Assembly (NCBI GenBank): GCA_963757565.1 | Contig: CAVWSB010000006.1 | Span: forward strand, 682,001 to 746,000 | Direction: 5' to 3' | Origin: PALSA-894 sp963757565 | Lineage (GTDB): Bacteria; Pseudomonadota; Alphaproteobacteria; Rhizobiales; Xanthobacteraceae | DNA length: 64,000 nt | Shown: positions 32,877 to 41,627 of the stretch, one piece after another | How positions within the stretch are numbered: position 1 is the first letter of the stretch | Layout: every line of letters begins with the position of its first letter | The notes under the pieces: generated by a model | The model's input: the letters and a program-made list of their open reading frames with translations, nothing else | Told to the model about the DNA's origin: nothing | Databases searched by the model: none | Program-made: the position numbers and the translations under genes

Positions 32877-33345
32877 CGCCATACCTCATGTGGATTATAG
32901 TCCTTGCCTCGATCCACGAGGGGCGCTTCTAGAGGCGTCTTGAGGTGCGGATCGGGGGCGGTGGCCCGGTTGGGGTGCAACACGCACACCCTTAGCCGGT
33001 GCAGCCGAAGCCGAACGGTCCCGGCGCGCCAGCCGCGCGCCACTGGAGGCTCAGGGCGGCGTGCCCGAAGGCGACTGCCCGTCGCCGGCGTACGCCGAGC
33101 CCCCGCAGCGGTGGAGAGGCTTCCGAGGGAAAACCGAGGGAGCCCGAAAGGTCAGTCCACCGGGGGTCGTGCGGAGCAGGCTTCAAACACCGCGCACGGG
33201 ACGCCGGAGAAATGGCGGACTTGCGGCATCGACAACCGAGCGGCGCTTTGCAGACGCGCCGCTCCGCTTCGGTCTCGCGAGAGATCGAGGCCCGCGGGTC
33301 CGTCAGGACCCCGGCGTCCCGCGCCGCCCTCTTCTCGGGCCGCGC
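32877..33345 (+). repeat. Structured repeat element, copy A (candidate RNA)
   Basis: This copy shares many long blocks with 44690-45206 in reverse, for example GATCCACGAGGGGCGCTT, GTGCGGATCGGGGGCGGTGG, GTGCAACACGCACACCC, CCCCCGCAGCGGTGGAGAGG and AGTCCACCGGGGG. Stems: CCCCCG/GGTGGA (33100-33115) with TCCACCGGGGG (33156-33166); GGCTTCC (33118-33124) with GGGAGCC (33138-33144); GTGCG/CGCAC (33169-33173, 33193-33197); CGCC/GGCG; GCTTCG/CGAGGC (33266-33271, 33286-33291). Several of these stems keep pairing although bases changed between copies. Frames through it are not conserved. It lies between receptors 1 and 2, ending 250 bp before the receptor-2 start. Boundaries are where similarity fades. 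Confidence 0.7.
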
Positions 33346-33596
33346 TCGCGCTTCAAACTCGGGCGCTCATCGCGCCGCGAGAATGCCGGAGGCTGTTTGC
33401 GCGAGGAAGCAAATGGATTGCGCGATCACTCTTAGTTTAATGACGGTTGGTCGGGACTTTTACTCATCGTGGAGACAAGCGCGGCCAATGCGATCCGTAA
33501 GAATACTAGTCGCTTCCGCAATTAAACAATACTTCAGTTGCTAAAACTAAATCATCTCTCTGACATCCATCGTAGATTTCCAAAGAGGGCTTCATC

Positions 33597-35693
33597 GTGC
33601 GCAAGCTTATGAATAAACTTCGCATCGGCACCAAGCTCGCGCTTGTGTCCGGCCTCGGTATCGTTTTTGTCGTTGGCATGATCGTCAACCAGATGATCGG
33701 AAGCGGGTCGGTCGCACGATCGACCGAAGCCGCCGACACGCAACGCGTGATCACGCAATTCGCCGCCGAAATCAAAGCCAGCGTACGCGGGCTGATGGTC
33801 GGCGCGCGCGACACGCGCCTTGCGGACACGCCCGAAGCCTTGGAGAAAGCGACGACGTATTTCCACGCCCGCGAGGCCGCGGTAAAGCGCTTTGCCGATC
33901 AGGTCCTGCCGCTAATGCACTCGCCGGAAAACCGTGAGCGAATCGAAAAAATCCGTGCTCACCTCGGCAAATACGTCACCGTGATCAACGAGGTGGCGGC
34001 CGGCAAGGCAGAGCAGTTCAAGCTCGTTGTGAAGCGCACCGAGAACGGCAATGCCTGGTCGAAGCAATATGACGCTGTCACCAAATCTCCGATGCTCGGG
34101 CGCAACACGGCGGCCGTGCGTGACGCGGCCGATGCCTTCGCGATCGCGCGCCTTGCCGCCTGGCGATTCTCCGCGACAAATGAAGGCGATCAGGTCGAAA
34201 GAATAAACAAGGCGGCCGAGGAGGCGCTGGCGGCGTTCGCGCAGGTCCGCACCCAGATCGAAGACAAGGCGCTCGCCGACGCAATAGGGGGGCTTTCCGC
34301 CGTCATCGCCGATTTCAGGACTGTGGTGAGCCGCATCGTGGCACTCCAACAGCAGGAGAACGCGCTCGTTCGCGTGCAAGCCTTGCCGCTGGTAACGGAA
34401 ATGGGCGAAGTGAGCGACAAGATCGTCGAGTTCGCAAAGCATCAGGCTGAAACCGCCAAGGCAGATGCGCTGTCGCAATCAAGTTTCGTCAACGTGCTCG
34501 GCATCGGCGTCGGCGCGCTTGTTGTCGTTATCCTGATCGGCTCGGCGATCTTCGGCATGGTGTCCATCGCCAAGCCGGTGCGCCGCATCGGCGAAGTGCT
34601 GTCCGAACTCGCGAACGGCAACAAGTCGGTCGAAATCCCCTACACAGATCGCGGCGACGAAGTGGGCGACGCGGCGCGCGCGGCGCAGACCTTCCGCAAA
34701 GGTGTCGACGAACAGGAACGCCTCGCCGCCGAATTCCAAAAGGCGACCAACGAGCGGGAAGAGTTGACGCGGGGCATGGATGGCGCCGTCGAGCAATTCC
34801 GGACCGTGTCGCAGGAACTGCTGGCGAGTGTTGGCGATAACGCCAAGATGATGATGGAGACGGCGCAGGCCCTGACGGCCGTGTCCGGCGACGCCTCGAC
34901 GCAGGCGGTTTCGGCCGCTGCCGCGTCGGAGGAAACCGCCACCAACGTCAACACCGTGGCGGCCGCATCGGAAGAGCTTGCCAGTTCGATCCAGGAGATC
35001 GGCCGGCAGGTCGAGCAGGCGACGAGCGCCGTGCGCGCCGCCGGCGCGACCACGGAACGCTCCGCAACCGAAATCGAGGGTCTTGCGGCAGCCGGCCAGC
35101 GCATCGGTGCGGTGGTCGACCTGATCCAGGCGATCGCGGCGCAGACCAACCTGCTCGCACTCAACGCCACCATTGAGGCGGCGCGCGCGGGCGATGCCGG
35201 CCGCGGCTTCGCGGTTGTCGCATCGGAGGTGAAGAGCCTCGCGGCGCAGACCGCGAAAGCGACCGAGGAGATCGCCCAGCAGGTGCAGGGCATCCAGACC
35301 TCGACCAAGAGCGCAGTCGAGGCCGTCAAGGACATCGCGACCGCGATGCGCCAGATCGACGAGGTGACCACCGCGATCGCCAGTGCGGTCGAGGAACAGG
35401 GTGCGGCGACGAAAGAGATTTCGTCGAACGTCCAAATGGCGGCGCAGACGACGCAGACACTGGCGGGCAATATCTCGAGCGTCAACGGCGCGATCGGCGA
35501 GGCCAACCGCTCGGCCGATCAGGTTCTCGCGGCGTCCAACATCGTGTCGGGCGCGGCCGAGAAGCTGGTCAAGGAGGTGATGCAGTTCTTCACCATCCTG
35601 CGCACCGGCCCGATGGACCGCCGCGAGGAGAACGATCCGAACTACAAGGGCCCGGAGCGGCGCAGCGGCGCGCGGGGTGCCCGCGCCGCCTGA
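33597..35693 (+). CDS. Methyl-accepting chemotaxis protein - receptor 2
   Basis: The 698-residue receptor begins with GTG (MRKLMNKLRIGTKLALVSGL) after AAAGAGGG. It has TM1 at about 13-33, a periplasmic helical domain to about 295, TM2 at about 300-322 (VLGIGVGALVVVILIGSAIF), HAMP (IAKPVRRIGEVLSELANGNK) and the MCP signal domain with AQTNLLALNATIEAARAGDA. The C-terminus reads MDRREENDPNYKGPERRSGA, a tail shared in pattern with receptors 3 and 4. It is followed by a terminator identical to that of receptor 1. Ligand unknown. Confidence 0.93.
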   Translation: MRKLMNKLRIGTKLALVSGLGIVFVVGMIVNQMIGSGSVARSTEAADTQRVITQFAAEIKASVRGLMVGARDTRLADTPEALEKATTYFHAREAAVKRFADQVLPLMHSPENRERIEKIRAHLGKYVTVINEVAAGKAEQFKLVVKRTENGNAWSKQYDAVTKSPMLGRNTAAVRDAADAFAIARLAAWRFSATNEGDQVERINKAAEEALAAFAQVRTQIEDKALADAIGGLSAVIADFRTVVSRIVALQQQENALVRVQALPLVTEMGEVSDKIVEFAKHQAETAKADALSQSSFVNVLGIGVGALVVVILIGSAIFGMVSIAKPVRRIGEVLSELANGNKSVEIPYTDRGDEVGDAARAAQTFRKGVDEQERLAAEFQKATNEREELTRGMDGAVEQFRTVSQELLASVGDNAKMMMETAQALTAVSGDASTQAVSAAAASEETATNVNTVAAASEELASSIQEIGRQVEQATSAVRAAGATTERSATEIEGLAAAGQRIGAVVDLIQAIAAQTNLLALNATIEAARAGDAGRGFAVVASEVKSLAAQTAKATEEIAQQVQGIQTSTKSAVEAVKDIATAMRQIDEVTTAIASAVEEQGAATKEISSNVQMAAQTTQTLAGNISSVNGAIGEANRSADQVLAASNIVSGAAEKLVKEVMQFFTILRTGPMDRREENDPNYKGPERRSGARGARAA

Positions 35694-35754
35694 CCCGGAC
35701 AACGAGGTGCGGTGCGTGTCGTGTAAGGGAGCAACCACGTCACACACCAAACGA

Positions 35755-35796
35755 ACCGCGCGGATGCCGTCCCACCCGGCGTCCGCGCGGTCATTT
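35755..35796 (+). terminator. Terminator of receptor 2, identical hairpin to receptor 1
   Basis: The 37-nt hairpin ACCGCGCGGA...TCCGCGCGGT at 35755-35791 is the same sequence as at 32779-32815, followed by CATTTTA. The preceding TAAGGGAGCAAC is also shared with the receptor-1 3' end. Confidence 0.88.
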
Positions 35797-35954
35797 TAAC
35801 GGTACCCGGCAGCGGGGCCGTAGTGCTACTTACAACGTATTTCTACATATATATTCCGCGATTTTTTGGGCATCGCAATTAACTATTTTGCCCAATTCTT
35901 AAAACCGGTTCCTACGTATTTCCATTCAACGCTTCACGTCCGGAGACGACTTCG

Positions 35955-37398
35955 ATGGCCGATGATTTCACCGATATCGCGGCACGCCTGTCCTTCATCG
36001 GAATGAATGCGGAGAAGCGCAGTGTGCTGCGCACGATGCGTCCGCTGATCGCGAAGGTTCTCCCCGCCATCCTCGACGAATTCTATCTCCTGATCGGCAA
36101 GACCTCCGAGGTCGCCCGCATGTTTTCCAATCCGGACCACATGCGTCACGCCAAGGAGATGCAGCTCAAGCACTGGGACGTCATCGCGGCGGCCGAATTC
36201 AGCGAGGAATACGGCAAGTCTGTCACGCGTATCGGCGAGACGCACAACCGGCTCGGGCTGGAGCCGCGCTGGTACATCGGCGGCTACAACTTCATGATCT
36301 CGGGCGTGATCCGCGCAATCGAGACCGACATCGCGAGCCACACCGGCGCGGGCCGGCGCAAGAAGGCCGCCATGATGGACGCCTTCATCAGCGCGGCGCT
36401 GCTCGACATGGACATCGCGATTTCCGTCTATATCGAGGCCGGCCGGCGCGAGAAGGAAGCCATCACCAACAATACCAACGAGGCGATCGACGTCTTCCGC
36501 ATCTCCTCGCAGGAGATCCTCTCGGGGGTCGAATTCGAACGCGATCAGCATGCGCGACACCGCGCAGGGGATGTCCAGCATCGCGGCCGATGCCTCGACG
36601 CAATCGGTCTCGGCTGCGGCTGCGGCTGAAGAGACCGCCGCCAGTGTGCAGACCGTGGCGGCGGCAGCGGAGGAGCTGGGAAGCTCGATCAAGGAGATCG
36701 GGCGTCAGGTCGAGCAGGCGACGAAGGCGGTGCGCGCCGCCGGTTCGACCACGGAGCGGTCCGCGACCGAGATCGAAGGCCTGGCGGCCGCCGGCCAGCG
36801 CATCGGCGCGGTCGTCGATCTGATCCAGGCGATCGCCGCGCAAACCAACCTGCTCGCCCTCAACGCCACCATCGAGGCGGCGCGCGCGGGCGAAGCGGGC
36901 CGCGGCTTTGCGGTGGTCGCTTCCGAAGTGAAGAACCTCGCGGCGCAGACCGCGAAGGCGACCGAGGAGATCGGCCAGCAGGTGCAGGGCATCCAGACCT
37001 CGACCAAGAGCGCGGTCGAGGCCGTGAAGGAGATCGCGGCGGCGATGCGCCAGATCGACGAGGTCACCACGGCGATCGCGGGCGCGGTCGAGGAGCAAAG
37101 CGCCGCCACCGGCGAGATTTCGCAGAACGTCCAGATGGCATCCCAGGGCACGCAGACGCTCTCCTCCAACATCGCGACCGTCACCGACGCGATCAACCAG
37201 GCCAACCTGTCGGCCGACGAGGTACTCGCGTCATCGGGAAGCGTTGTGACGCAGGCGGGACGGCTCGCGAGCGAAGTCGAAGCATTCTTCGTCAGGCTTC
37301 GTTCCGGCCCGCTCGACCGCCGCAAGGAAGACGATCCGAGTTACCGGGGCCCGGAGCGCCGGACCAAGTCCGGGCACGGGCACGCAAGCGCGGCCTGA
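35955..37398 (+). pseudogene. Globin-coupled chemoreceptor (receptor 3), interrupted by a frameshift
   Basis: The N-terminal 195 or so residues form a protoglobin sensor (LIAKVLPAILDEFYLLIGKT, AKEMQLKHWDVIAAAEFSEE with a likely haem-binding His, PRWYIGGYNFMISGVIRAIE). Such HemAT-like proteins sense oxygen or other gases in the cytoplasm. The signalling half continues in another frame: MRDTAQGMSSIAADASTQ, then AQTNLLALNATIEAARAGEA, ending LDRRKEDDPSYRGPERR. The break lies near 36525-36545 (GGGGTCGAATTCGAACGCGA), where a net +1 shift turns GV-NSNAISMRDT into VEFERDQHAR. No TM helices are seen, as expected for a soluble globin receptor. The shift may be an assembly error; otherwise the gene is broken. 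Confidence 0.85.
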
Positions 37399-37565
37399 AC
37401 CGCTGCGGTGTTCGCAAGCGATGCGCTGCGTTAAGCGTCGTGGATCGGGAATCATCGCATACGGATTGATACGCACACGAAAACCAGCGAGCCCGTCCCC
37501 GCGCTTTACCGGCGATTATCGAACGCATCCCATTGTCGAAAGAGCGCGCGAACGGACATCCGCAT

Positions 37566-39710
37566 ATGCAAAAGCTCCTCAACAATACGCCGATCGGCAT
37601 ACGTCTGGCCGCCGCAGGCCTGATCCCGGTTCTGGCGTTTCTCTATCTTGCGGTGTCCGACGTCGTGGATGCGTTCGCGCAGCGCACCCAGGCCAGCCAG
37701 GCGCGGGTCATCGGCGCCACCATGCCGCTGATCTCGAAGCTGATCGATCAGCTGCAGCGCGAGCGCGGCCTGTCCGTCCTCGCCGTTTCGGCCGACACCG
37801 ATGCGGCGCGGAAGAATGCAGCCGCGCAGCGCGCCAATGTGGATCAGGCATCCGCGGCGATGAAGACCCGGATCGCCTCCCTTGACCCCGGCGATGCCGG
37901 CGTGCGCGCGTTCGAGGCCTTGAAGAAGGGCCTCGCCTTCGAGGAATCTCTGTCAGAGGCGCGCCGCGGTATCGACCAGCACGCGCTGGCCGCGCCGCAA
38001 GTCCTCACGGCGTACAACGCGATGGTCAATGCCCTTTCGGGAGTCGTGTATCTCGTCGCGGAGGCGCAGACCGACAGCCGGATCGCACGCCACCTCACCG
38101 CGCTTGTGGCCGTGATGGAAGCCAAAGACCGCGCCGGGCTCGAGCGCGCGATCGGCGCCCGCGGTTTTGCCACCGCACAATTTCCGGTCGGAGTATATCA
38201 GGACTTCGTTCGCCTGCGCGGCGAGCAGGATGCGCATCTGAAGACCGCCGAAAACTTCGCAATCGGGGATGCGCGCGAGACCCTCGCGCATCTGGCCGAA
38301 ACCGCTGAAGCCAAGAAGGTCGGTGAGTTTCGGGCGCTGGCCCTCAAGGCGCTCGATACCGCGGTCGCCAAGCCGGAAACCCCGGCGCAATGGTTCGAGA
38401 GCGCGAGCGCGCTTGTCGGCAAGCTTGCCGCCGTCGAACTGCGCATGTCCGATCAATTAACTGCCGATGCGGGCGCGGTCGCGGATCTTGCGGATGCGCA
38501 GGTCCGCAACCGTGCCATCCTCGTTGCCGTTTTGCTTGCGCTGGTCTGTGGCGCGCTGATGCTTGTCATTCGCAGCATTACAAAGCCGGTGCGCGAACTG
38601 GTCGCCGATGCCGCGCGGCTGGCGGACGGCGACACCTCGGTGACGTTCGAGACGGCCACGCACAAGGACGAGATCGGCACGGTCGCAAGCGCGGTCGCCA
38701 AATTCCGCGACAATGTGATCGAGCAACAGAGGGCCGCCGAGGATTTCGCGCGCGCGGTCGAGGAGCGCGATCGCCTGAACAGGAACATGGAAAACGCGGT
38801 CGAGGAATTCCGCATCGCGTCCGACCGGATTCTTGCCACCGTCAGCAATAACGCCGGCGCGATGAACGATACCGCGCAAGCGCTGATCGGCGTTGCGGGA
38901 AATGCCTCGACCCAGGCGGTTTCGGCCGCCGCCGCCTCGGAGGAAACAGCGGTCAACGTGAACACGGTCGCGGCGGCGTCGGAGGAACTTGCCAGTTCGA
39001 TTCAGGAGATCGGCCGGCAGGTCGAACAGGCGACCAACGCGGTGCGCTCCGCCGGCGCGACCACCGAACGCTCGGCGAGCGAAATCGAAGGCCTCGCCGC
39101 GGCCGGCCAGCGTATCGGCGCGGTTGTCGATCTGATCCAGGCGATCGCGGCACAAACCAATCTGCTGGCGCTCAATGCCACGATCGAGGCGGCGCGCGCG
39201 GGCGATGCAGGCCGCGGCTTCGCGGTGGTGGCATCCGAGGTGAAGAACCTCGCGGCCCAGACCGCGAAAGCGACGGAAGAGATCGGCCTGCAGGTGACGG
39301 CGATCCAGACCTCGACCAAAAGCGCTGTCAGCGCGGTCAATGAAATTGCGTCCGCGATGCGCTCGATCGACGAAGTGACCACGGCGATCGCCGGTGCGGT
39401 CGAAGAACAAGGGGCCGCTACCCGGGAGATTTCGCAAAACGTGCAGATGGCGGCGCAGGGTAGCCAAACGCTCGCCGCGAATATCTCGAACGTCAACGAG
39501 GCGATCGGCGAAACCAACCGCTCGGCCGACGCAGTCCGCGACGCCTCTGACAATGTTTCGCATGCCTCGGTCGAGCTTGCCGAGCATGTGAAGGGCTTCT
39601 TCGTGAAGCTGCGCACGGGCGCGATGAACCGGCGCGAGTCGGACGACCCGAACTACAAGGGCCCGGAGCGGCGCGAAACCCGCGGCTCACGAGCCGGCCA
39701 CGCCGCCTAA
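37566..39710 (+). CDS. Methyl-accepting chemotaxis protein with NIT sensor domain - receptor 4
   Basis: The product of about 714 residues starts MQKLLNNTPIGIRLAAAGLI (in-frame ATG at 37533 also possible). TM1 spans about 11-30; a NIT (nitrate/nitrite-sensing-like) domain follows, with ISKLIDQLQRERGLSVLAVS and FATAQFPVGVYQDFVRLRGE; TM2 is near 328-346. HAMP begins ITKPVRELVADAARLADGDT, then the signal domain. The end MNRRESDDPNYKGPERRETR shares the tail of receptors 2 and 3. The NIT domain often senses nitrate or nitrite, but that ligand is unproven here. Confidence 0.93.
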   Translation: MQKLLNNTPIGIRLAAAGLIPVLAFLYLAVSDVVDAFAQRTQASQARVIGATMPLISKLIDQLQRERGLSVLAVSADTDAARKNAAAQRANVDQASAAMKTRIASLDPGDAGVRAFEALKKGLAFEESLSEARRGIDQHALAAPQVLTAYNAMVNALSGVVYLVAEAQTDSRIARHLTALVAVMEAKDRAGLERAIGARGFATAQFPVGVYQDFVRLRGEQDAHLKTAENFAIGDARETLAHLAETAEAKKVGEFRALALKALDTAVAKPETPAQWFESASALVGKLAAVELRMSDQLTADAGAVADLADAQVRNRAILVAVLLALVCGALMLVIRSITKPVRELVADAARLADGDTSVTFETATHKDEIGTVASAVAKFRDNVIEQQRAAEDFARAVEERDRLNRNMENAVEEFRIASDRILATVSNNAGAMNDTAQALIGVAGNASTQAVSAAAASEETAVNVNTVAAASEELASSIQEIGRQVEQATNAVRSAGATTERSASEIEGLAAAGQRIGAVVDLIQAIAAQTNLLALNATIEAARAGDAGRGFAVVASEVKNLAAQTAKATEEIGLQVTAIQTSTKSAVSAVNEIASAMRSIDEVTTAIAGAVEEQGAATREISQNVQMAAQGSQTLAANISNVNEAIGETNRSADAVRDASDNVSHASVELAEHVKGFFVKLRTGAMNRRESDDPNYKGPERRETRGSRAGHAA

Positions 39711-39723
39711 TCTTGCCGGCGGT

Positions 39724-40506
39724 TCAGCCCGGCACCGGCACGGTATAGTTCAGCGCCAGCCGGCCGCCATCGACGTAGATCGTCTCGCCGGTGATGTAGC
39801 TTGCATCCTTCGAGGCCAGGAACGCTGCGATGGAGGCGACCTCCTCCGGCTCGGCGACACGGCCGAGCGGCGTGCGCGAGAGTAGGCGGTTCTTCGCCGC
39901 CTGGTCGGTCGCGATCCCCCTCAGGATGTCGGTCATGATCGAGCCTGGGCCGATCGCGTTGACGCGGATGCCGTGGGGCGCCAGCGAAAGCGCCATCACC
40001 TTGGTGAGCTGGTCCACTCCGCCTTTCGAGACGCAATACGGCACCTGATTGGGAATCGCGACGCGCGCGTTGACCGAGCTCATGTTGACGATCGCGCCTG
40101 GCGGCTTGCCGGCCTTCACCTGCGCGACCATCTGCTTCGCCGCCACCTGCCCCACCAGGAACATGCCCTTGAGGTTGATACGCAGCACGCGGTCGAAGTC
40201 GGCCTCCGCGATGTCGAGGAAATCCGACGTGTGGATCACGCCGGCATTGTTTACCAGGATGTCGAGATCTCCCGACACGCCGCAGGCTTCCGCCACGACA
40301 TTGCGCGCGTCGCCCGCCGCGCCCACGTCGGTGCGCACGAAGCGTGCGGCTGCACCCAGCGCCGCGGCCGCGGCCTTGCCGGCCGTCTCATCGATGTCCG
40401 CGATGACCACGCGCGCACCTTCCGTCACGTAGCGCTTGGCAATCGCAAGCCCGATACCCCGCGCCCCACCCGTCACGATTGCGGTTTTTCCCTCGAGCAT
40501 GCCCAT
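39724..40506 (-). CDS. Short-chain dehydrogenase/reductase
   Basis: The 260-residue SDR shows TGGARGIGLAIAKRY (cofactor loop), DILVNNAGVIHTSDF, the catalytic YCVSKGGVDQLTK (Tyr-Lys) and the SSVNAR serine, with VNAIGPGSIMTDILRGIATD after it. An acidic residue after the second strand (IADID) suggests NAD(H). The start at 40506 (MGMLEGKTAIVTGG) has GGGAGAT upstream; a start 16 codons earlier lacks conservation. Substrate is unknown. It is convergent with receptor 4. Confidence 0.92.
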   Translation of the reverse strand: MGMLEGKTAIVTGGARGIGLAIAKRYVTEGARVVIADIDETAGKAAAAALGAAARFVRTDVGAAGDARNVVAEACGVSGDLDILVNNAGVIHTSDFLDIAEADFDRVLRINLKGMFLVGQVAAKQMVAQVKAGKPPGAIVNMSSVNARVAIPNQVPYCVSKGGVDQLTKVMALSLAPHGIRVNAIGPGSIMTDILRGIATDQAAKNRLLSRTPLGRVAEPEEVASIAAFLASKDASYITGETIYVDGGRLALNYTVPVPG

Positions 40507-40598
40507 CGCGATCTCCCTTGCCCACCGCTTGCGCGGCGTCTGAATAACCGCCAAATCCTACCCGCGAATGCGACGAAACAGAAACCTAAGGGTCAGCC

Positions 40599-41618
40599 AT
40601 GCGTGCCGTCGGCTACAAGCGCTCCTTGCCCATCGATCAGGCCGAATCGCTGCTCGATATCGAGGCCGAGAAGCCGGTGCCGCAGGGCCGCGACCTGCTG
40701 GTCGAGGTGAAGGCGATTTCGGTCAATCCGGTCGACACCAAGGTGCGCATGCGCGCCGCCCCGAAGGACGGCGAGCCGCCGAAGATTCTGGGCTATGACG
40801 CGACGGGCGTCGTCGCAGCGACCGGCCCCGACGTGACGCTGTTCCGTCCGGGCGACGCAGTGTGGTACGCGGGTTCCATCGTCCGCGCCGGCACCAACAG
40901 CGAATTCCATCTGGTGGACGAGCGCATCGTCGGGCACAAGCCGGCGTCGCTCGATTTCGCGAGGGCTGCCGCCCTCCCCCTCACCTCCATCACGGCTTGG
41001 GAAGTGCTGTTCGACCGCTTCGGCATCGCGCGCGAAGGCGGCGCCGGACAATCGCTGCTGATCGTCGGCGGCGCGGGCGGCGTCGGCTCGATCGCAATCC
41101 AGCTTGCCACGCGGCTCACCAAGCTCAAGGTGATCGCGACCGCTTCGCGCCCGGAGACGCAAAGCTGGTGCAAGGAACTCGGCGCGCATCACGTGATCGA
41201 TCATTCCAAGCCGATGGCCGAGCAACTGAAAGCGATCGGTTTGCGCTTCGTCGACTACATTTTCGGCGTCACGCATTCGGACCAGCACTTCGACGCCATC
41301 GCGGACGTCATCGCGCCGCAGGGAAAATTTGCGCTGATCGATGATCCCAAGCCGTTCGACTTCGCGAAGCTGAAGGGCAAGAGCGCCTCGCTGCACTGGG
41401 AGGCGATGTTCACGCGCTCGACCTTCCAGACGCCGGACATGGACGCGCAGCACAAGCTGCTCAACGAAGTTGCCGCGATGGTGGATGCCGGAACCATTCG
41501 CACCACGGTTGCCGAGAACGTCGGCCGCATCAATGCCTCCAACCTCAAGCGTGCGCATGCGATGGTCGAAAGCGGACGCATGCGTGGCAAGGTTGTGCTG
41601 GAAGGGTTCGGCGCGTAA
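40599..41618 (+). CDS. Zinc-type alcohol dehydrogenase-like MDR family protein (quinone oxidoreductase-like)
   Basis: The 339-residue protein has KAISVNPVDTKVRMRAAPKD and PKILGYDATGVVAATGPDVT in the GroES domain and LLIVGGAGGVGSIAIQLATR in the Rossmann domain. It ends KRAHAMVESGRMRGKVVLEG. It matches the ZADH1/YhdH-like zinc-free branch often labelled zinc-binding alcohol dehydrogenase family. Substrate unknown. It overlaps nothing and lies 9 bp before the amine-oxidase gene on the same strand, so the two may be one operon. Confidence 0.92.
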   Translation: MRAVGYKRSLPIDQAESLLDIEAEKPVPQGRDLLVEVKAISVNPVDTKVRMRAAPKDGEPPKILGYDATGVVAATGPDVTLFRPGDAVWYAGSIVRAGTNSEFHLVDERIVGHKPASLDFARAAALPLTSITAWEVLFDRFGIAREGGAGQSLLIVGGAGGVGSIAIQLATRLTKLKVIATASRPETQSWCKELGAHHVIDHSKPMAEQLKAIGLRFVDYIFGVTHSDQHFDAIADVIAPQGKFALIDDPKPFDFAKLKGKSASLHWEAMFTRSTFQTPDMDAQHKLLNEVAAMVDAGTIRTTVAENVGRINASNLKRAHAMVESGRMRGKVVLEGFGA

Positions 41619-41627
41619 GCGCACGCA

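Noticed and set aside
30603..32882. 759-codon open frame antisense to receptor 1
   Set aside because: Low-complexity shadow frame (Gly/Arg/Leu/Asp-rich); the plus-strand receptor has all domains.
32941..33166. Elements A/B as a group II intron (starts GTGCG)
   Set aside because: No domain V-like hairpin with the AGC triad, no reverse-transcriptase frame and no clear exon junction.
35820..35950. Repeated ACGTATTTC motifs before receptor 3 as operator
   Set aside because: Copies are short and imperfect in AT-rich promoter DNA; not distinguishable from chance.
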